A program made the translations under genes and the position numbers. The notes beneath the pieces are model-generated. The model worked only from the letters and a program-made list of their open reading frames with translations, searched no databases and was not told where the DNA came from. Of a DNA stretch of 64,000 bases, positions 35,845 through 44,373 are shown piece by piece. How positions within the stretch are numbered: the first letter of the stretch is position 1; every line of letters begins with the position of its first letter. Origin of the DNA: Leadbetterella sp964489955 (GTDB lineage Bacteria; Bacteroidota; Bacteroidia; Cytophagales; Spirosomataceae); contig CAZBAV010000001.1 of NCBI GenBank assembly GCA_964489955.1, positions 168,352 through 232,351 of the forward strand. Direction: 5' to 3'.

Positions 35845-38313
35845 ATGTCGAAAAATCTAGTTATCGTTGAGTCCCCAGCTAAAGCCAAAACCATTGAAGG
35901 CTATCTTGGAAAGGATTTTGTAGTAAAGTCCAGTTTTGGCCACATAAGGGATTTGCCTGAGAAAGAGTTGGGTGTGGATGTGGAGAAGAATTTTGAGCCC
36001 ACTTATAAAGTTTCGGCTGATAAGGTTAAGGTAGTAAATGAGTTAAAGAAAGAGGCTAAGGGAAAAGAAGTGTGGCTCGCTACCGATGATGACCGCGAAG
36101 GGGAGGCTATTTCTTGGCACTTAAAAGAAGCTTTGGGTTTAGGTGATGATACCAAAAGAATAGTTTTTAGGGAGATTACAAAGAATGCAATTGGAAAAGC
36201 TATAGAAACTCCACGAACAATAGATATTGATTTAGTAAATGCTCAGCAGGCACGCAGGATTCTTGACAGATTAGTAGGTTTCCAGTTGTCACCTGTATTG
36301 TGGAGGAAGATTAGGGCTGGAGACCGTAAAAACCTTTCGGCTGGCCGTGTACAGTCAGTTACTGTGCGTATAGTGGTGGAGCGTGAAAGGGAAATTGATA
36401 ACTTTAAAGTAGCATCTTCGTATAAAATACAAGCCGATTTTAATGTTGGCAATAATAAGGTACTTTCTGCAGAGCTTTCGAAGAATTTTGATGCTCTAAA
36501 TGATGCCGAAAAATTCTTAAACGACTGTATACCTGCTATTTTCTCTATTGCTGGCTTAGAAGTTAAACCTAGCACAAAGAGCCCGGCCGCACCGTTTACT
36601 ACTTCTACTTTGCAGCAGGAAGCCTCCAGGAAACTTAGTTTTTCTGTGCAGCAAACCATGACTTTGGCTCAAAGGTTATACGAATCGGGTAAGATTACCT
36701 ACATGCGTACTGACTCTACGAGTTTGTCTGCTGAAGCCATGGAAAGTGCCAAGAATCAGGTGGTTTCGGCTTATGGTGAGAAGTTCTCTAAGCCAAGGGT
36801 GTTTAAAACAAAAGATAAGTCGGCACAGGAGGCTCACGAAGCAATAAGACCTACTGACTTTTCGGAGACAAATGCAGGCTCAGATCGTAATGAGAAGAGA
36901 CTTTATGATTTGATATGGAAGCGGGCTATTGCATCGCAAATGGCCGAAGCCCAAATAGAGCGTACAATAGCAAAAATAGGTATTTCTACACGTCCAGAGG
37001 AACTTACGGCTTCGGGTGAAGTGATTAAGTTTGAGGGCTTTTTGAAAGTCTATTTGGAAGGGAATGACGACGAGGACGAAGATAGCAAAGGAATGCTTCC
37101 GCCGCTCACAGTAGGGCAGAATTTGGAGCTTATACACATGAAAGCCACTGAGCGTTTTACCCGTCCGGCTGCTCGTTATACAGAAGCAAGCTTAGTGAAG
37201 AAATTGGAAGAATTGGGGATTGGTCGTCCGTCTACCTACGCACCTACGATTTCTACGGTTATAAAAAGAGAGTATGTAGTAAAAGAAGATAGGCCAGGGC
37301 AAATGCGGGAGTTTAGAGAGTTACTTCTAAAAGCCGGAGAGATTACTTCAGAAACCAAGACGGAGACTTTTGGTAGTGAAAAAGCTAAATTGTTCCCTAC
37401 TAATTTGGGCATAATTGTAAATGACTATTTGGTAGAAAACTTTGAGACTGTACTGAATTATAAATTTACTGCCGAAGTAGAAAACGACTTTGATGAGGTA
37501 GCTGAAGGCAAGGTGTCCTGGCAAAAGATGATACAGGATTTTTATTCTGACTTCAACAGTAAAGTAGAGCAAGCAGCAGAAGGTGCATCTGCATCTACGG
37601 GTTCAAATGAACTAGGTGTGGATCCGGATTCTGGCAAGAAACTTTTTGCTAAGATTGGTCGTTTTGGCCCTTATTTACAGATAGGAGAAGCTACCGATGA
37701 GGAAAAACCTACTTTCGTTTCCTTGAAAAAAGGAACGTTGATATCAAGTATTACCTATGAGGAAGCTTTGGAGGTTCTTAGAGGACCAAAATTGCCGCTT
37801 GAGTTGGGTCTTTATGAGGGAAATCCAATTGTAGTAAACGAAGGAAGATACGGCCCTTACGTGCTATATAATAGCAAGTTTTATAACCTAGACAAAGGCG
37901 AAGATCCTCTTACTATAACAAAGGAGCGTGCCATTGAGTTAATTGTAGCTAAAGATTCTGGAACAGACGGTAGTTTGCCTAGAAACATGGCAGATTACGA
38001 AGGTCAGGCTGTAGTAATTAATAAAGGTCGTTTCGGTCCTTATATTAAGCTGGGAACGGTTTATTATAACATTCCCAAAACTGAAGACCCGCTAACGATT
38101 GACGATGCTAAAGTGGTTGAACTTATCAAAGAAGCCAAAGAAAAAGCCGCGAGTAAAATTATTAGAGAGTTTCCTGAAAACGATAAAGTGAAAGTTCTGA
38201 ACGGCCGTTACGGTCCATATATCCAGATAGGAAAGCGAAACGTTAAGATTCCTAAGGACATAAAACCGGAGGAACTGACACTGGAAGAATGTTTGAAACT
38301 GGGAGAAAAATAA
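35845..38313 (+). CDS. topA: DNA topoisomerase I
   Basis: Relaxes negative supercoils by single-strand passage. The 822-residue protein has a TOPRIM domain (1-120: NLVIVESPAKAKTIEGYLG with the catalytic glutamate, TDDDREGEAISWHL with the acidic triad). The core follows with the active-site tyrosine in ITYMRTDSTSLS (about 284). Instead of zinc ribbons, the C-terminus (about 600-822) has several repeats of the FGPYIKLG / YGPYVLYN type, the TopA C-terminal repeat common in Bacteroidota. No frame damage. Confidence 0.97.
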   Translation: MSKNLVIVESPAKAKTIEGYLGKDFVVKSSFGHIRDLPEKELGVDVEKNFEPTYKVSADKVKVVNELKKEAKGKEVWLATDDDREGEAISWHLKEALGLGDDTKRIVFREITKNAIGKAIETPRTIDIDLVNAQQARRILDRLVGFQLSPVLWRKIRAGDRKNLSAGRVQSVTVRIVVEREREIDNFKVASSYKIQADFNVGNNKVLSAELSKNFDALNDAEKFLNDCIPAIFSIAGLEVKPSTKSPAAPFTTSTLQQEASRKLSFSVQQTMTLAQRLYESGKITYMRTDSTSLSAEAMESAKNQVVSAYGEKFSKPRVFKTKDKSAQEAHEAIRPTDFSETNAGSDRNEKRLYDLIWKRAIASQMAEAQIERTIAKIGISTRPEELTASGEVIKFEGFLKVYLEGNDDEDEDSKGMLPPLTVGQNLELIHMKATERFTRPAARYTEASLVKKLEELGIGRPSTYAPTISTVIKREYVVKEDRPGQMREFRELLLKAGEITSETKTETFGSEKAKLFPTNLGIIVNDYLVENFETVLNYKFTAEVENDFDEVAEGKVSWQKMIQDFYSDFNSKVEQAAEGASASTGSNELGVDPDSGKKLFAKIGRFGPYLQIGEATDEEKPTFVSLKKGTLISSITYEEALEVLRGPKLPLELGLYEGNPIVVNEGRYGPYVLYNSKFYNLDKGEDPLTITKERAIELIVAKDSGTDGSLPRNMADYEGQAVVINKGRFGPYIKLGTVYYNIPKTEDPLTIDDAKVVELIKEAKEKAASKIIREFPENDKVKVLNGRYGPYIQIGKRNVKIPKDIKPEELTLEECLKLGEK

Positions 38314-38346
38314 TGAATATCTAACAGTTAGAGGTTTGTAGACATT

Positions 38347-38372
38347 AAAAGCACTGAAAGGTGCTTTTTTTG
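38347..38372 (+). terminator. Terminator of topA
   Basis: aaaagcac-tgaaag-gtgctttt followed by a T run, 33 nt after the topA stop. Confidence 0.85.
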
Positions 38373-38513
38373 TTTTAGAGATCATTTGTAATTTTCAAAT
38401 GCTATTTATAGTCAAGCAATAAAGCAGTGCTTGAACAAAAACTGCATTTTATTGTAGTAAATTAGATAGTACCAATTCCGGGTTAAACTTTACTTATTCT
38501 GGTCTTTAGCTAT

Positions 38514-39710
38514 TTAAGAACGCAGACTTTTCTTCGCATTGTTTAAAGAGAACGTTGCTAGAACGGCTAAAACAAAAGTAATTATAAACAAGGTCATAGA
38601 AGTTTCGTTAGGGACCACACCAATTACGGCGGCTACTAACGCTCCCAATCCCATTCTTATGGCTCCACCTAAAGCCGCAGCAGCCCCGGCATTTCCTGTA
38701 AATGGACTCATGGATGCGGCAGTTGCATTCGGATTTATGAAACCTAAGGTAGAAAGGATAAAAAAGATACCTGCTACGGTCCAGTAGTAAGGAATATCGG
38801 GTTTGCTTATAACTAGAACAAGCATTAGTAGAGCTGCTATACTTAGGGCAATTGAGGCCCAATGGGCTATTTTAAGATAATGGACTTTCTTAGTCAAGTG
38901 CCCGTTAACATAGCTCCCAATAATCAATCCCGATGCATTTACGGCAAACAATACTGAAAAGGTGGTTTTGCTCAGTCCATAATAGGTGAGAAACACAAAT
39001 GAGGCCGAGGAAATGTAGGCAAAGAGTATGGCATTAGAGATACTTCCTGCTAAAGTGTAAAGCAAGAACGTCTTGTTTTTGAGTATGCTCAGATAGTCTT
39101 TGGATATAGTAGATATTTTTAATTTGTTGGAATGCATATAAATGCTTGTTTCTGGTAGTAAGACAACTATTAGTGAAATTACCAGAAGAGAAAACACGGC
39201 TAAGAAATAGAAAATGTAATTCCATTCGGCTTTTTCTACAAAAAAGCTTCCAACACTAGGTGCTATTAGGGGAGCTACGCCCATAACCAACATGATAGAT
39301 GAAAACGCTTTGGCACGGTGGTCTTTTTCGTATACGTCACTAATAATGGCGTTTGAGGCTACCATTCCTACGCAACCACCTATGGCCTGTAGAAATCTCA
39401 TGGCTATCATACTCTCAATATTTGGTGATAAAGCACAGCCTAAAGCCGCAATACTGTATATAGTTAAACCAAATATCAGTGGTTTTTTTCTGCCGTATTT
39501 GTCTACAATAGGACCATAAAATAACTGACCTACGGCAATACCTACAAAGTAAGAAGTAAGTGTAAAGGCTACGTGGCTTTGGTCTGTATTTAAATCCGTG
39601 GCAATTTTGCTAAATGCCGGGAGGTACATATCTATTGTAAATGGACCTAAAGCAGCCAATGTTCCCAAAAGAACAATAAGAAGGTTCTTGTTAATTTTTA
39701 TTGATGACAT
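38514..39710 (-). CDS. Bcr/CflA family multidrug MFS transporter
   Basis: A 398-residue proton-driven exporter with about 12 hydrophobic helices. The N-terminal LGTLAALGPFTIDMYLPAF is the Bcr/CflA opening. GQLFYGPIVDKYGRKKPLI is the MFS loop 2-3 motif, and FLQAIGGCVGMVASNAIISD follows. Substrates of this family are small drugs (bicyclomycin, chloramphenicol, sulfonamides) or metabolites; the substrate here is not predictable. Convergent with topA. Confidence 0.92.
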   Translation of the reverse strand: MSSIKINKNLLIVLLGTLAALGPFTIDMYLPAFSKIATDLNTDQSHVAFTLTSYFVGIAVGQLFYGPIVDKYGRKKPLIFGLTIYSIAALGCALSPNIESMIAMRFLQAIGGCVGMVASNAIISDVYEKDHRAKAFSSIMLVMGVAPLIAPSVGSFFVEKAEWNYIFYFLAVFSLLVISLIVVLLPETSIYMHSNKLKISTISKDYLSILKNKTFLLYTLAGSISNAILFAYISSASFVFLTYYGLSKTTFSVLFAVNASGLIIGSYVNGHLTKKVHYLKIAHWASIALSIAALLMLVLVISKPDIPYYWTVAGIFFILSTLGFINPNATAASMSPFTGNAGAAAALGGAIRMGLGALVAAVIGVVPNETSMTLFIITFVLAVLATFSLNNAKKSLRS

Positions 39711-40215
39711 TTTTCAAACTTGAAGAGAAATCTATAGCTCTTTTTTTAAAGCTATTGGGAGAATAATTCTCCAGTGTAATTAATAGAAGTAAAGCTTTCC
39801 TATCCGGTTAACAGCATGAGCCGTACAAACAGTTTGTTTATGATCCTGTTTTTTAGGTTTATCTTGTATTTGTTGTATTCTACATTGGTAAAATGAAAGT
39901 AACGTCATCAGCAATGGTTAGCTTTACCTATTTCTGGTTAAGCAAATCATTTGTGTTCTTGTATCAATTTATTCTAGACTTTAGTTTCTAACTGGAGTTG
40001 AAATGGCAATAGTGAATTTGTTACAATTTTGTGTGCTTTTGTGACTAAGAAGTACGGTTTTAAAAGCGATAAAAAAACAAATAAATGCCGATTGTAATAG
40101 TTATCATTCTAACGTTTATCTTAGATTGAAGCACATTAAGTATGGTATTTACCGCTTATAAAGTGATTATTGGTGAGTTAATCTTTTGTGTGTAACTTCA
40201 TAAAAAAAAAATAGT
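39711..40215. other. Intergenic region between divergent genes
   Basis: 505 nt between the MFS exporter and the coiled-coil membrane protein. No gene, RNA or convincing promoter match is recognised. Confidence 0.5.
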
Positions 40216-40623
40216 ATGAAAAATAGAATTTTGCCTTCGTTGGTATTTATGGGAATTGCGGGATTACTGATTATCCTTGCTTTGATGTTTGGTCTGCCTA
40301 TGTATAATGTTTGGCAACAAGAAATGGCGGGTAAGGCCGAAATGGCCAAAGCTGAACAAAACAGAAAAATCCTGGTAGAAGAAGCCAAAGCCAGATTGGA
40401 GGCAGAAAAGTTGAATGCCCAAGCCGAAGTAGAAAGAGCAAAGGGGATGTCTGAAGCTATGAAGGTGGAAAATGGAACGTTGAATACTACATATAATCAA
40501 TATTTGTTTATCCGTACTCTAGAAAAATTAGCGGACAAAGGAAGCCTTCCTCAGATTATCTATATGCCAGCCGAAGGTTTAGTGCCAACGATGGAAATGG
40601 GAAAACATGCTCCATCTAAGTGA
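40216..40623 (+). CDS. Membrane protein with SPFH-type C-terminal coiled coil but no SPFH domain
   Basis: A 135-residue protein. One helix (about 7-28: LPSLVFMGIAGLLIILALMF) leads into a charged coiled coil (about 33-85: EMAGKAEMAKAEQNRKILVE, AKARLEAEKLNAQAEVERAK). It ends in TYNQYLFIRTLEKLADKGSL and PQIIYMPAEGLVP. These parts mirror the end of prohibitin/HflC-type proteins, where the coiled coil follows a SPFH (band 7) domain. Here that domain is absent. It may scaffold a larger SPFH oligomer or act alone. A full start and own terminator argue against a broken remnant. Confidence 0.75.
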   Translation: MKNRILPSLVFMGIAGLLIILALMFGLPMYNVWQQEMAGKAEMAKAEQNRKILVEEAKARLEAEKLNAQAEVERAKGMSEAMKVENGTLNTTYNQYLFIRTLEKLADKGSLPQIIYMPAEGLVPTMEMGKHAPSK

Positions 40624-40664
40624 TAACTATTTTAAGCTAGTTGTTCTTGTGTTTCCGTAATAAA

Positions 40665-40707
40665 AAAACTCATAGTCTCCTCTCGTATTGAGGAGACTAT
40701 GAGTTTT
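40665..40707. terminator. Bidirectional terminator hairpin
   Basis: A perfect 18-bp stem (aaaactcatagtctcctc and its complement) with a 7-nt loop between convergent genes. Confidence 0.9.
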
Positions 40708-40729
40708 CTTTACTAAGTGTTTTTAGATT

Positions 40730-42268
40730 TTAATCCAATTCCCCTTTTCTAATTGGTGATTTGGCTTCAGGCCATTCGGTGTTTGAGCCGTCATCTTTAA
40801 TAGGCATAACACGCTTTTCACGAGGAATAGAGCCCTTCTCTTCTGATGCTTTGTAAGCTAGAATAGCAGTAAGAATTACGTTTTTCTTAATCTCAGAAAA
40901 TACCAGCTTATCATATGTGTCACGATTTGTATGCCATGTATATCCAAAATAATCCCAGTTTAATGAACCTAAACCAAAAGCAGGAACACCCTTTGCCACA
41001 AATGCAGCATGATCAGAACCACCGGCACTAGGAGTTCCTGGGAAGGTTGTTTGAATATGTTTTGTAATATCTTTAGGAACAGCTGTTAACCACTGGCCTA
41101 ATAAATCATAAGCATGTACAAAGCCTTGCCCGCCGATGTTAACCACACGCCCGGTTCCATTATCTTGGTTAAATACAGCAACCGTATTATTTGCAATTTC
41201 CGGATGATCTTCTACAAAAGCTCGTGAGCCATTAAGGCCTTGTTCTTCACTTCCCCAATGGCCTACAATAATGGTTCTTTTAGGATTAGGTAAAACTTTC
41301 TTTAAGATACGAGCTGCTTCCAACATAACTAAGGTTCCTGATCCGTTATCGGTAGCTCCTGTACCACCATCCCAAGAGTCAAAGTGAGCTGAGAGGATTA
41401 CATATTCATTTGGTTTTTCAGTACCTGGAATAGTTGCAATCGTATTGAATACTTTGGTTACTCCCAAATCTTTAGACTCTGCAGTGATCTTGATTTTAGG
41501 CTTTTTACCATTTTCTACCAAACGATATAGCAAACCGTAATCTTCCAGAGCAATATCAACAGTAGGTATTTTCTTTGTTTTTCCACCGAAAATTCTTTGA
41601 GCACCCGTAATTCCGGTCCAGTAAGACATGGCTAAACCAGCAGCTCCGTTTTTTTCTAAAGCTACCGGAAGTGTTGCAGCTGTATAATCTATTAATTTTA
41701 AGAATGCCGCCCATTGATCGGTCTGGACTTTTTTATCAGCCTGGTATTTTTTTAAATCTTCTTCTGTTGCAAATTCCTTCCATTGGGCGTCTGATCTTCC
41801 CGAAATTGGATTCATAGAAATTAAAACTATTTTCCCCTTTACACTTGGTAACCAAGCTTCAAATTCAGCTTTTGTTTTTACAGAACTTGGTAAGATTACC
41901 ACTTCAGCTTCAACGGGCTTAGACTGATTTGACGTCCATGCAAGTTGAGTTCCTTCTAACGATTTAATTCTTGGATGTGTCATCTCAATGTGCGAAATGC
42001 CACGTTGCCAAGCTCTCCAGTCGCCAAAGTTTTGAACCTCGGCCTTTATACCATAGTCGGCATATTTTTTAATAAGCCAGTCGGCAGCTTCTTTCATTTG
42101 TGGAGAACCCACTAGTCTCGGACCAATACCGTCTAATAGTTCAAAAGCCTGAGTCTCTAATTGAGAGTTACTTTCGGCCTCTTTAATAATTTTTTCTACA
42201 ATGGAATCCTGAGCAAGAGCTAAGCTAAAGCTACTTACCCATAGGAATAAGATAAAATATTTTTTCAT
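40730..42268 (-). CDS. Secreted M28 family metallopeptidase (carboxypeptidase Q-like)
   Basis: A 512-residue exported zinc peptidase with signal peptide (MKKYFILFLWVSSFSLALAQ). A PA-like insert (about 110-250) lies before the catalytic part. Metal-ligand blocks in order: LSAHFDSWDGGTGATDNGSG (about 290-310), GHWGSEEQGLNGSRAF (about 337), NQDNGTGR (about 368), GGSDHAAF (about 416) and WHTNRDTYDKL (about 450). The order fits M28 aminopeptidase or carboxypeptidase Q enzymes that trim peptides in the periplasm. Cleavage specificity is not assignable. Confidence 0.92.
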   Translation of the reverse strand: MKKYFILFLWVSSFSLALAQDSIVEKIIKEAESNSQLETQAFELLDGIGPRLVGSPQMKEAADWLIKKYADYGIKAEVQNFGDWRAWQRGISHIEMTHPRIKSLEGTQLAWTSNQSKPVEAEVVILPSSVKTKAEFEAWLPSVKGKIVLISMNPISGRSDAQWKEFATEEDLKKYQADKKVQTDQWAAFLKLIDYTAATLPVALEKNGAAGLAMSYWTGITGAQRIFGGKTKKIPTVDIALEDYGLLYRLVENGKKPKIKITAESKDLGVTKVFNTIATIPGTEKPNEYVILSAHFDSWDGGTGATDNGSGTLVMLEAARILKKVLPNPKRTIIVGHWGSEEQGLNGSRAFVEDHPEIANNTVAVFNQDNGTGRVVNIGGQGFVHAYDLLGQWLTAVPKDITKHIQTTFPGTPSAGGSDHAAFVAKGVPAFGLGSLNWDYFGYTWHTNRDTYDKLVFSEIKKNVILTAILAYKASEEKGSIPREKRVMPIKDDGSNTEWPEAKSPIRKGELD

Positions 42269-42469
42269 ACAAAATGATTAGTTACTTAAAAATACGGAAG
42301 CCAATCATACTATTAAAATAAAAGCCTTAAAAATAGATGTTATGGCAAATTACATAGACAAGGAACATGATCCTAGACAGATGGATTGAGAAGTTATGAA
42401 TATTCAGAAATTGCTCGGCAGTATTTAAATCCCTATTTTTGAGTGAAATAATCGTAAATTTTAAAGCTA

Positions 42470-42925
42470 ATGATTACCTACAGTGTAGCTGCCTTATTAT
42501 TTCCCGCTATCAGCTTGATAATGCTGGCGTATACAAATCGTTTTCTTGCCTTGGCTGCATTGGTTCGTAGTTTACACGATAAATATTTACAGCATAATAG
42601 GAAAGGAGTAATACATGGGCAAATTGGAAATCTGCGTTACCGGCTAAAACTCTTAAGACATATGCAAGGAATGGGCGTTTTGAGTTTCATATCTTGTATA
42701 GTTTGTATGTTCTGTATTTATTTAGAGCGCCCCGGTTTGGCTGAGATTTTTTTTGCTTTAAGTCTGTTGTTTTTTACCGTTTCTCTTGTAATTTCCTTTA
42801 TAGAAATTCAGCTGAGTAATAAGGCACTAGAGCTAGAATTGAGTGATATGGAAGGACATACGTCTCCTTCTCTTGTTGGATATATTAAAAAGACATTTGA
42901 TTCTCGGAAGAAAGAAGAGGGGTGA
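42470..42925 (+). CDS. DUF2721 family membrane protein
   Basis: A 151-residue protein with three helices: about 2-22 (YSVAALLFPAISLIMLAYTN), 66-85 (GVLSFISCIVCMFCIYL) and 93-112 (IFFALSLLFFTVSLVISFI). The segment after the first helix (RFLALAALVRSLHDKYLQ) is the conserved cytoplasmic part of DUF2721, whose function is unknown. It lies just before the purL remnant and marks the left edge of the mosaic. Confidence 0.8.
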   Translation: MITYSVAALLFPAISLIMLAYTNRFLALAALVRSLHDKYLQHNRKGVIHGQIGNLRYRLKLLRHMQGMGVLSFISCIVCMFCIYLERPGLAEIFFALSLLFFTVSLVISFIEIQLSNKALELELSDMEGHTSPSLVGYIKKTFDSRKKEEG

Positions 42926-42956
42926 GGAAAGTGATTCATTCCTAGTTTTCACTACT

Positions 42957-43077
42957 ACTTATTTTCTTCACCCCACATTCACGTACTCACCACAGCTTCA
43001 ATCCGCGGTGAAACCTCATCTTGACGGCCGGCTGGGTAATTAGCCCCGTTCCATTGGAAGATCGAATGTTCGATATG
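42957..43077 (-). pseudogene. purL: Decayed purL C-terminal remnant
   Basis: Aligns without gaps to the last 121 nt of the intact purL (44371-44491), about 100 of 121 positions identical by eye. On the minus strand it reads HIEHSIFQWNGANYPAGRQD, then EVSPRIEAVVST, a TGA stop and MWGEENK; the intact gene reads HIERSIFQWNWANYPAGRQD and ends CEENK. Similarity ends sharply at about 43078. It carries a conserved W changed to G and an internal stop, so it cannot function. Confidence 0.92.
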
Positions 43078-43208
43078 TAATATTCTAAACAATTAATATT
43101 TTGGCTGACTTTTACGAGCAAGTAAACTCAAATCTCTTTCGTAGTATTTTTAAAAGTTTTATAGGAATCAAAATAAAACTATCACAGTAGGATTTGATAT
43201 AGAAGAAA

Positions 43209-44315
43209 TTACCTTCGCAATGAAAGTTTCTTGTTTAAACTTTGTTTCAATCGTTTACGAATCGGCTCATCAAAATACTTCAACGCCAAATAAGCTACAA
43301 AAATCTGAAATATTAGGAGTGAAGTAATTATAAAAAATAGAGCAAAACCACTAGGTTTATTATTGGCAACGTAACTACCAAATGTCCACATTATAAAATA
43401 ATGAGTCATGTATAAAGGGTACGATATATTACCTAAAAAGGTACTTATACCACTAAATCTATTATTATTTGAATTACCAACTCCTAATGCAATCAACAAT
43501 GGAAACAAAACAATAATAATCAAAGGCTCTGTAAGCCAGTTTGTTTTAGTGTTGTATGGAATTAAAAAAATAGCAATTAGTAACAATCCTAACCCAATAA
43601 AACCAAGCTTGTTCTTAAATGCAATTTGATATCTAAAAATACACATCCCCGCCAAGAAAGAGAAACAAATCCTAGCCCCTCCATGCCAAAATGTGCTACC
43701 ATTCCAACCTCCTATTAAAGTCTCTGATGTTATAGCTATATACACTATACATGTTGCAGCTATAACGGACATTATTAGAAGAATATGTTTGTTTAATTTT
43801 ACTAAAAATATAGAATAAAGGATATTGGCTACATACTCCCAAAATAAAGACCAACTAGGTGCATTTAATCCAAATAAATTAAAGTACCTATCCGGCATAA
43901 CAGGATAAGGAATCAAAAAAGATGAAGCTAAAAAGATAAGGGTAATTTTTGAGATAGCATAGTTGTCAGCATTAGTACTGAATGGGTCAAATATGAAACC
44001 AATTAAACCCAAAACAGAACCCAATATCACCAAAGGGTGTAGTCGTATTAATCTTATTTTAAAAAAGGATTTGAGTCCTATATTATTTATTCTGTCATCG
44101 TATGAATAGGCGATCACAAAACCAGAAAGACAAAAGAAAAAATCTACAGCTAAAAAACCATGAGCTAAAAAGTTTTTAGAGAAATCTGTTATTATAATTT
44201 CCATAAAATGGAAAACAATAATAATTAAAGCTGCTACTCCTCGCAAACCATCCAATACGTTAAAGTGCACCTTTGATTCGTTAAGGTAAATTTGCTTAGT
44301 GCTTTCTTGATTCAT
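43209..44315 (-). CDS. Acyltransferase 3 family membrane protein
   Basis: A 368-residue membrane acyltransferase of the OafA/acyltransferase 3 group, which O-acetylates sugars of surface polysaccharides. I start at ATG 44315 (MNQESTKQIYLNESKVHFNV) because the longer frame begins inside the purL terminator. Motifs are LDGLRGVAALIIIVFHF (catalytic histidine), DFFFCLSGFVIAYSYDDR and IRLHPL. About ten helices follow. It lies between intact purL and a dead purL tail, so it appears to be cargo of the recombination. Confidence 0.88.
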   Translation of the reverse strand: MNQESTKQIYLNESKVHFNVLDGLRGVAALIIIVFHFMEIIITDFSKNFLAHGFLAVDFFFCLSGFVIAYSYDDRINNIGLKSFFKIRLIRLHPLVILGSVLGLIGFIFDPFSTNADNYAISKITLIFLASSFLIPYPVMPDRYFNLFGLNAPSWSLFWEYVANILYSIFLVKLNKHILLIMSVIAATCIVYIAITSETLIGGWNGSTFWHGGARICFSFLAGMCIFRYQIAFKNKLGFIGLGLLLIAIFLIPYNTKTNWLTEPLIIIVLFPLLIALGVGNSNNNRFSGISTFLGNISYPLYMTHYFIMWTFGSYVANNKPSGFALFFIITSLLIFQIFVAYLALKYFDEPIRKRLKQSLNKKLSLRR

Positions 44316-44332
44316 TACTAATTCATATAAAC

Positions 44333-44368
44333 AATAAACCTCGAAAGATAACAATTTCGAGGTTTATT
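44333..44368. terminator. Terminator of purL
   Basis: aataaacctcgaaa and its exact complement (14 bp) around an 8-nt loop, directly after the purL stop. No equivalent hairpin follows the dead purL tail. Confidence 0.8.
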
Positions 44369-44373
44369 AAAAT

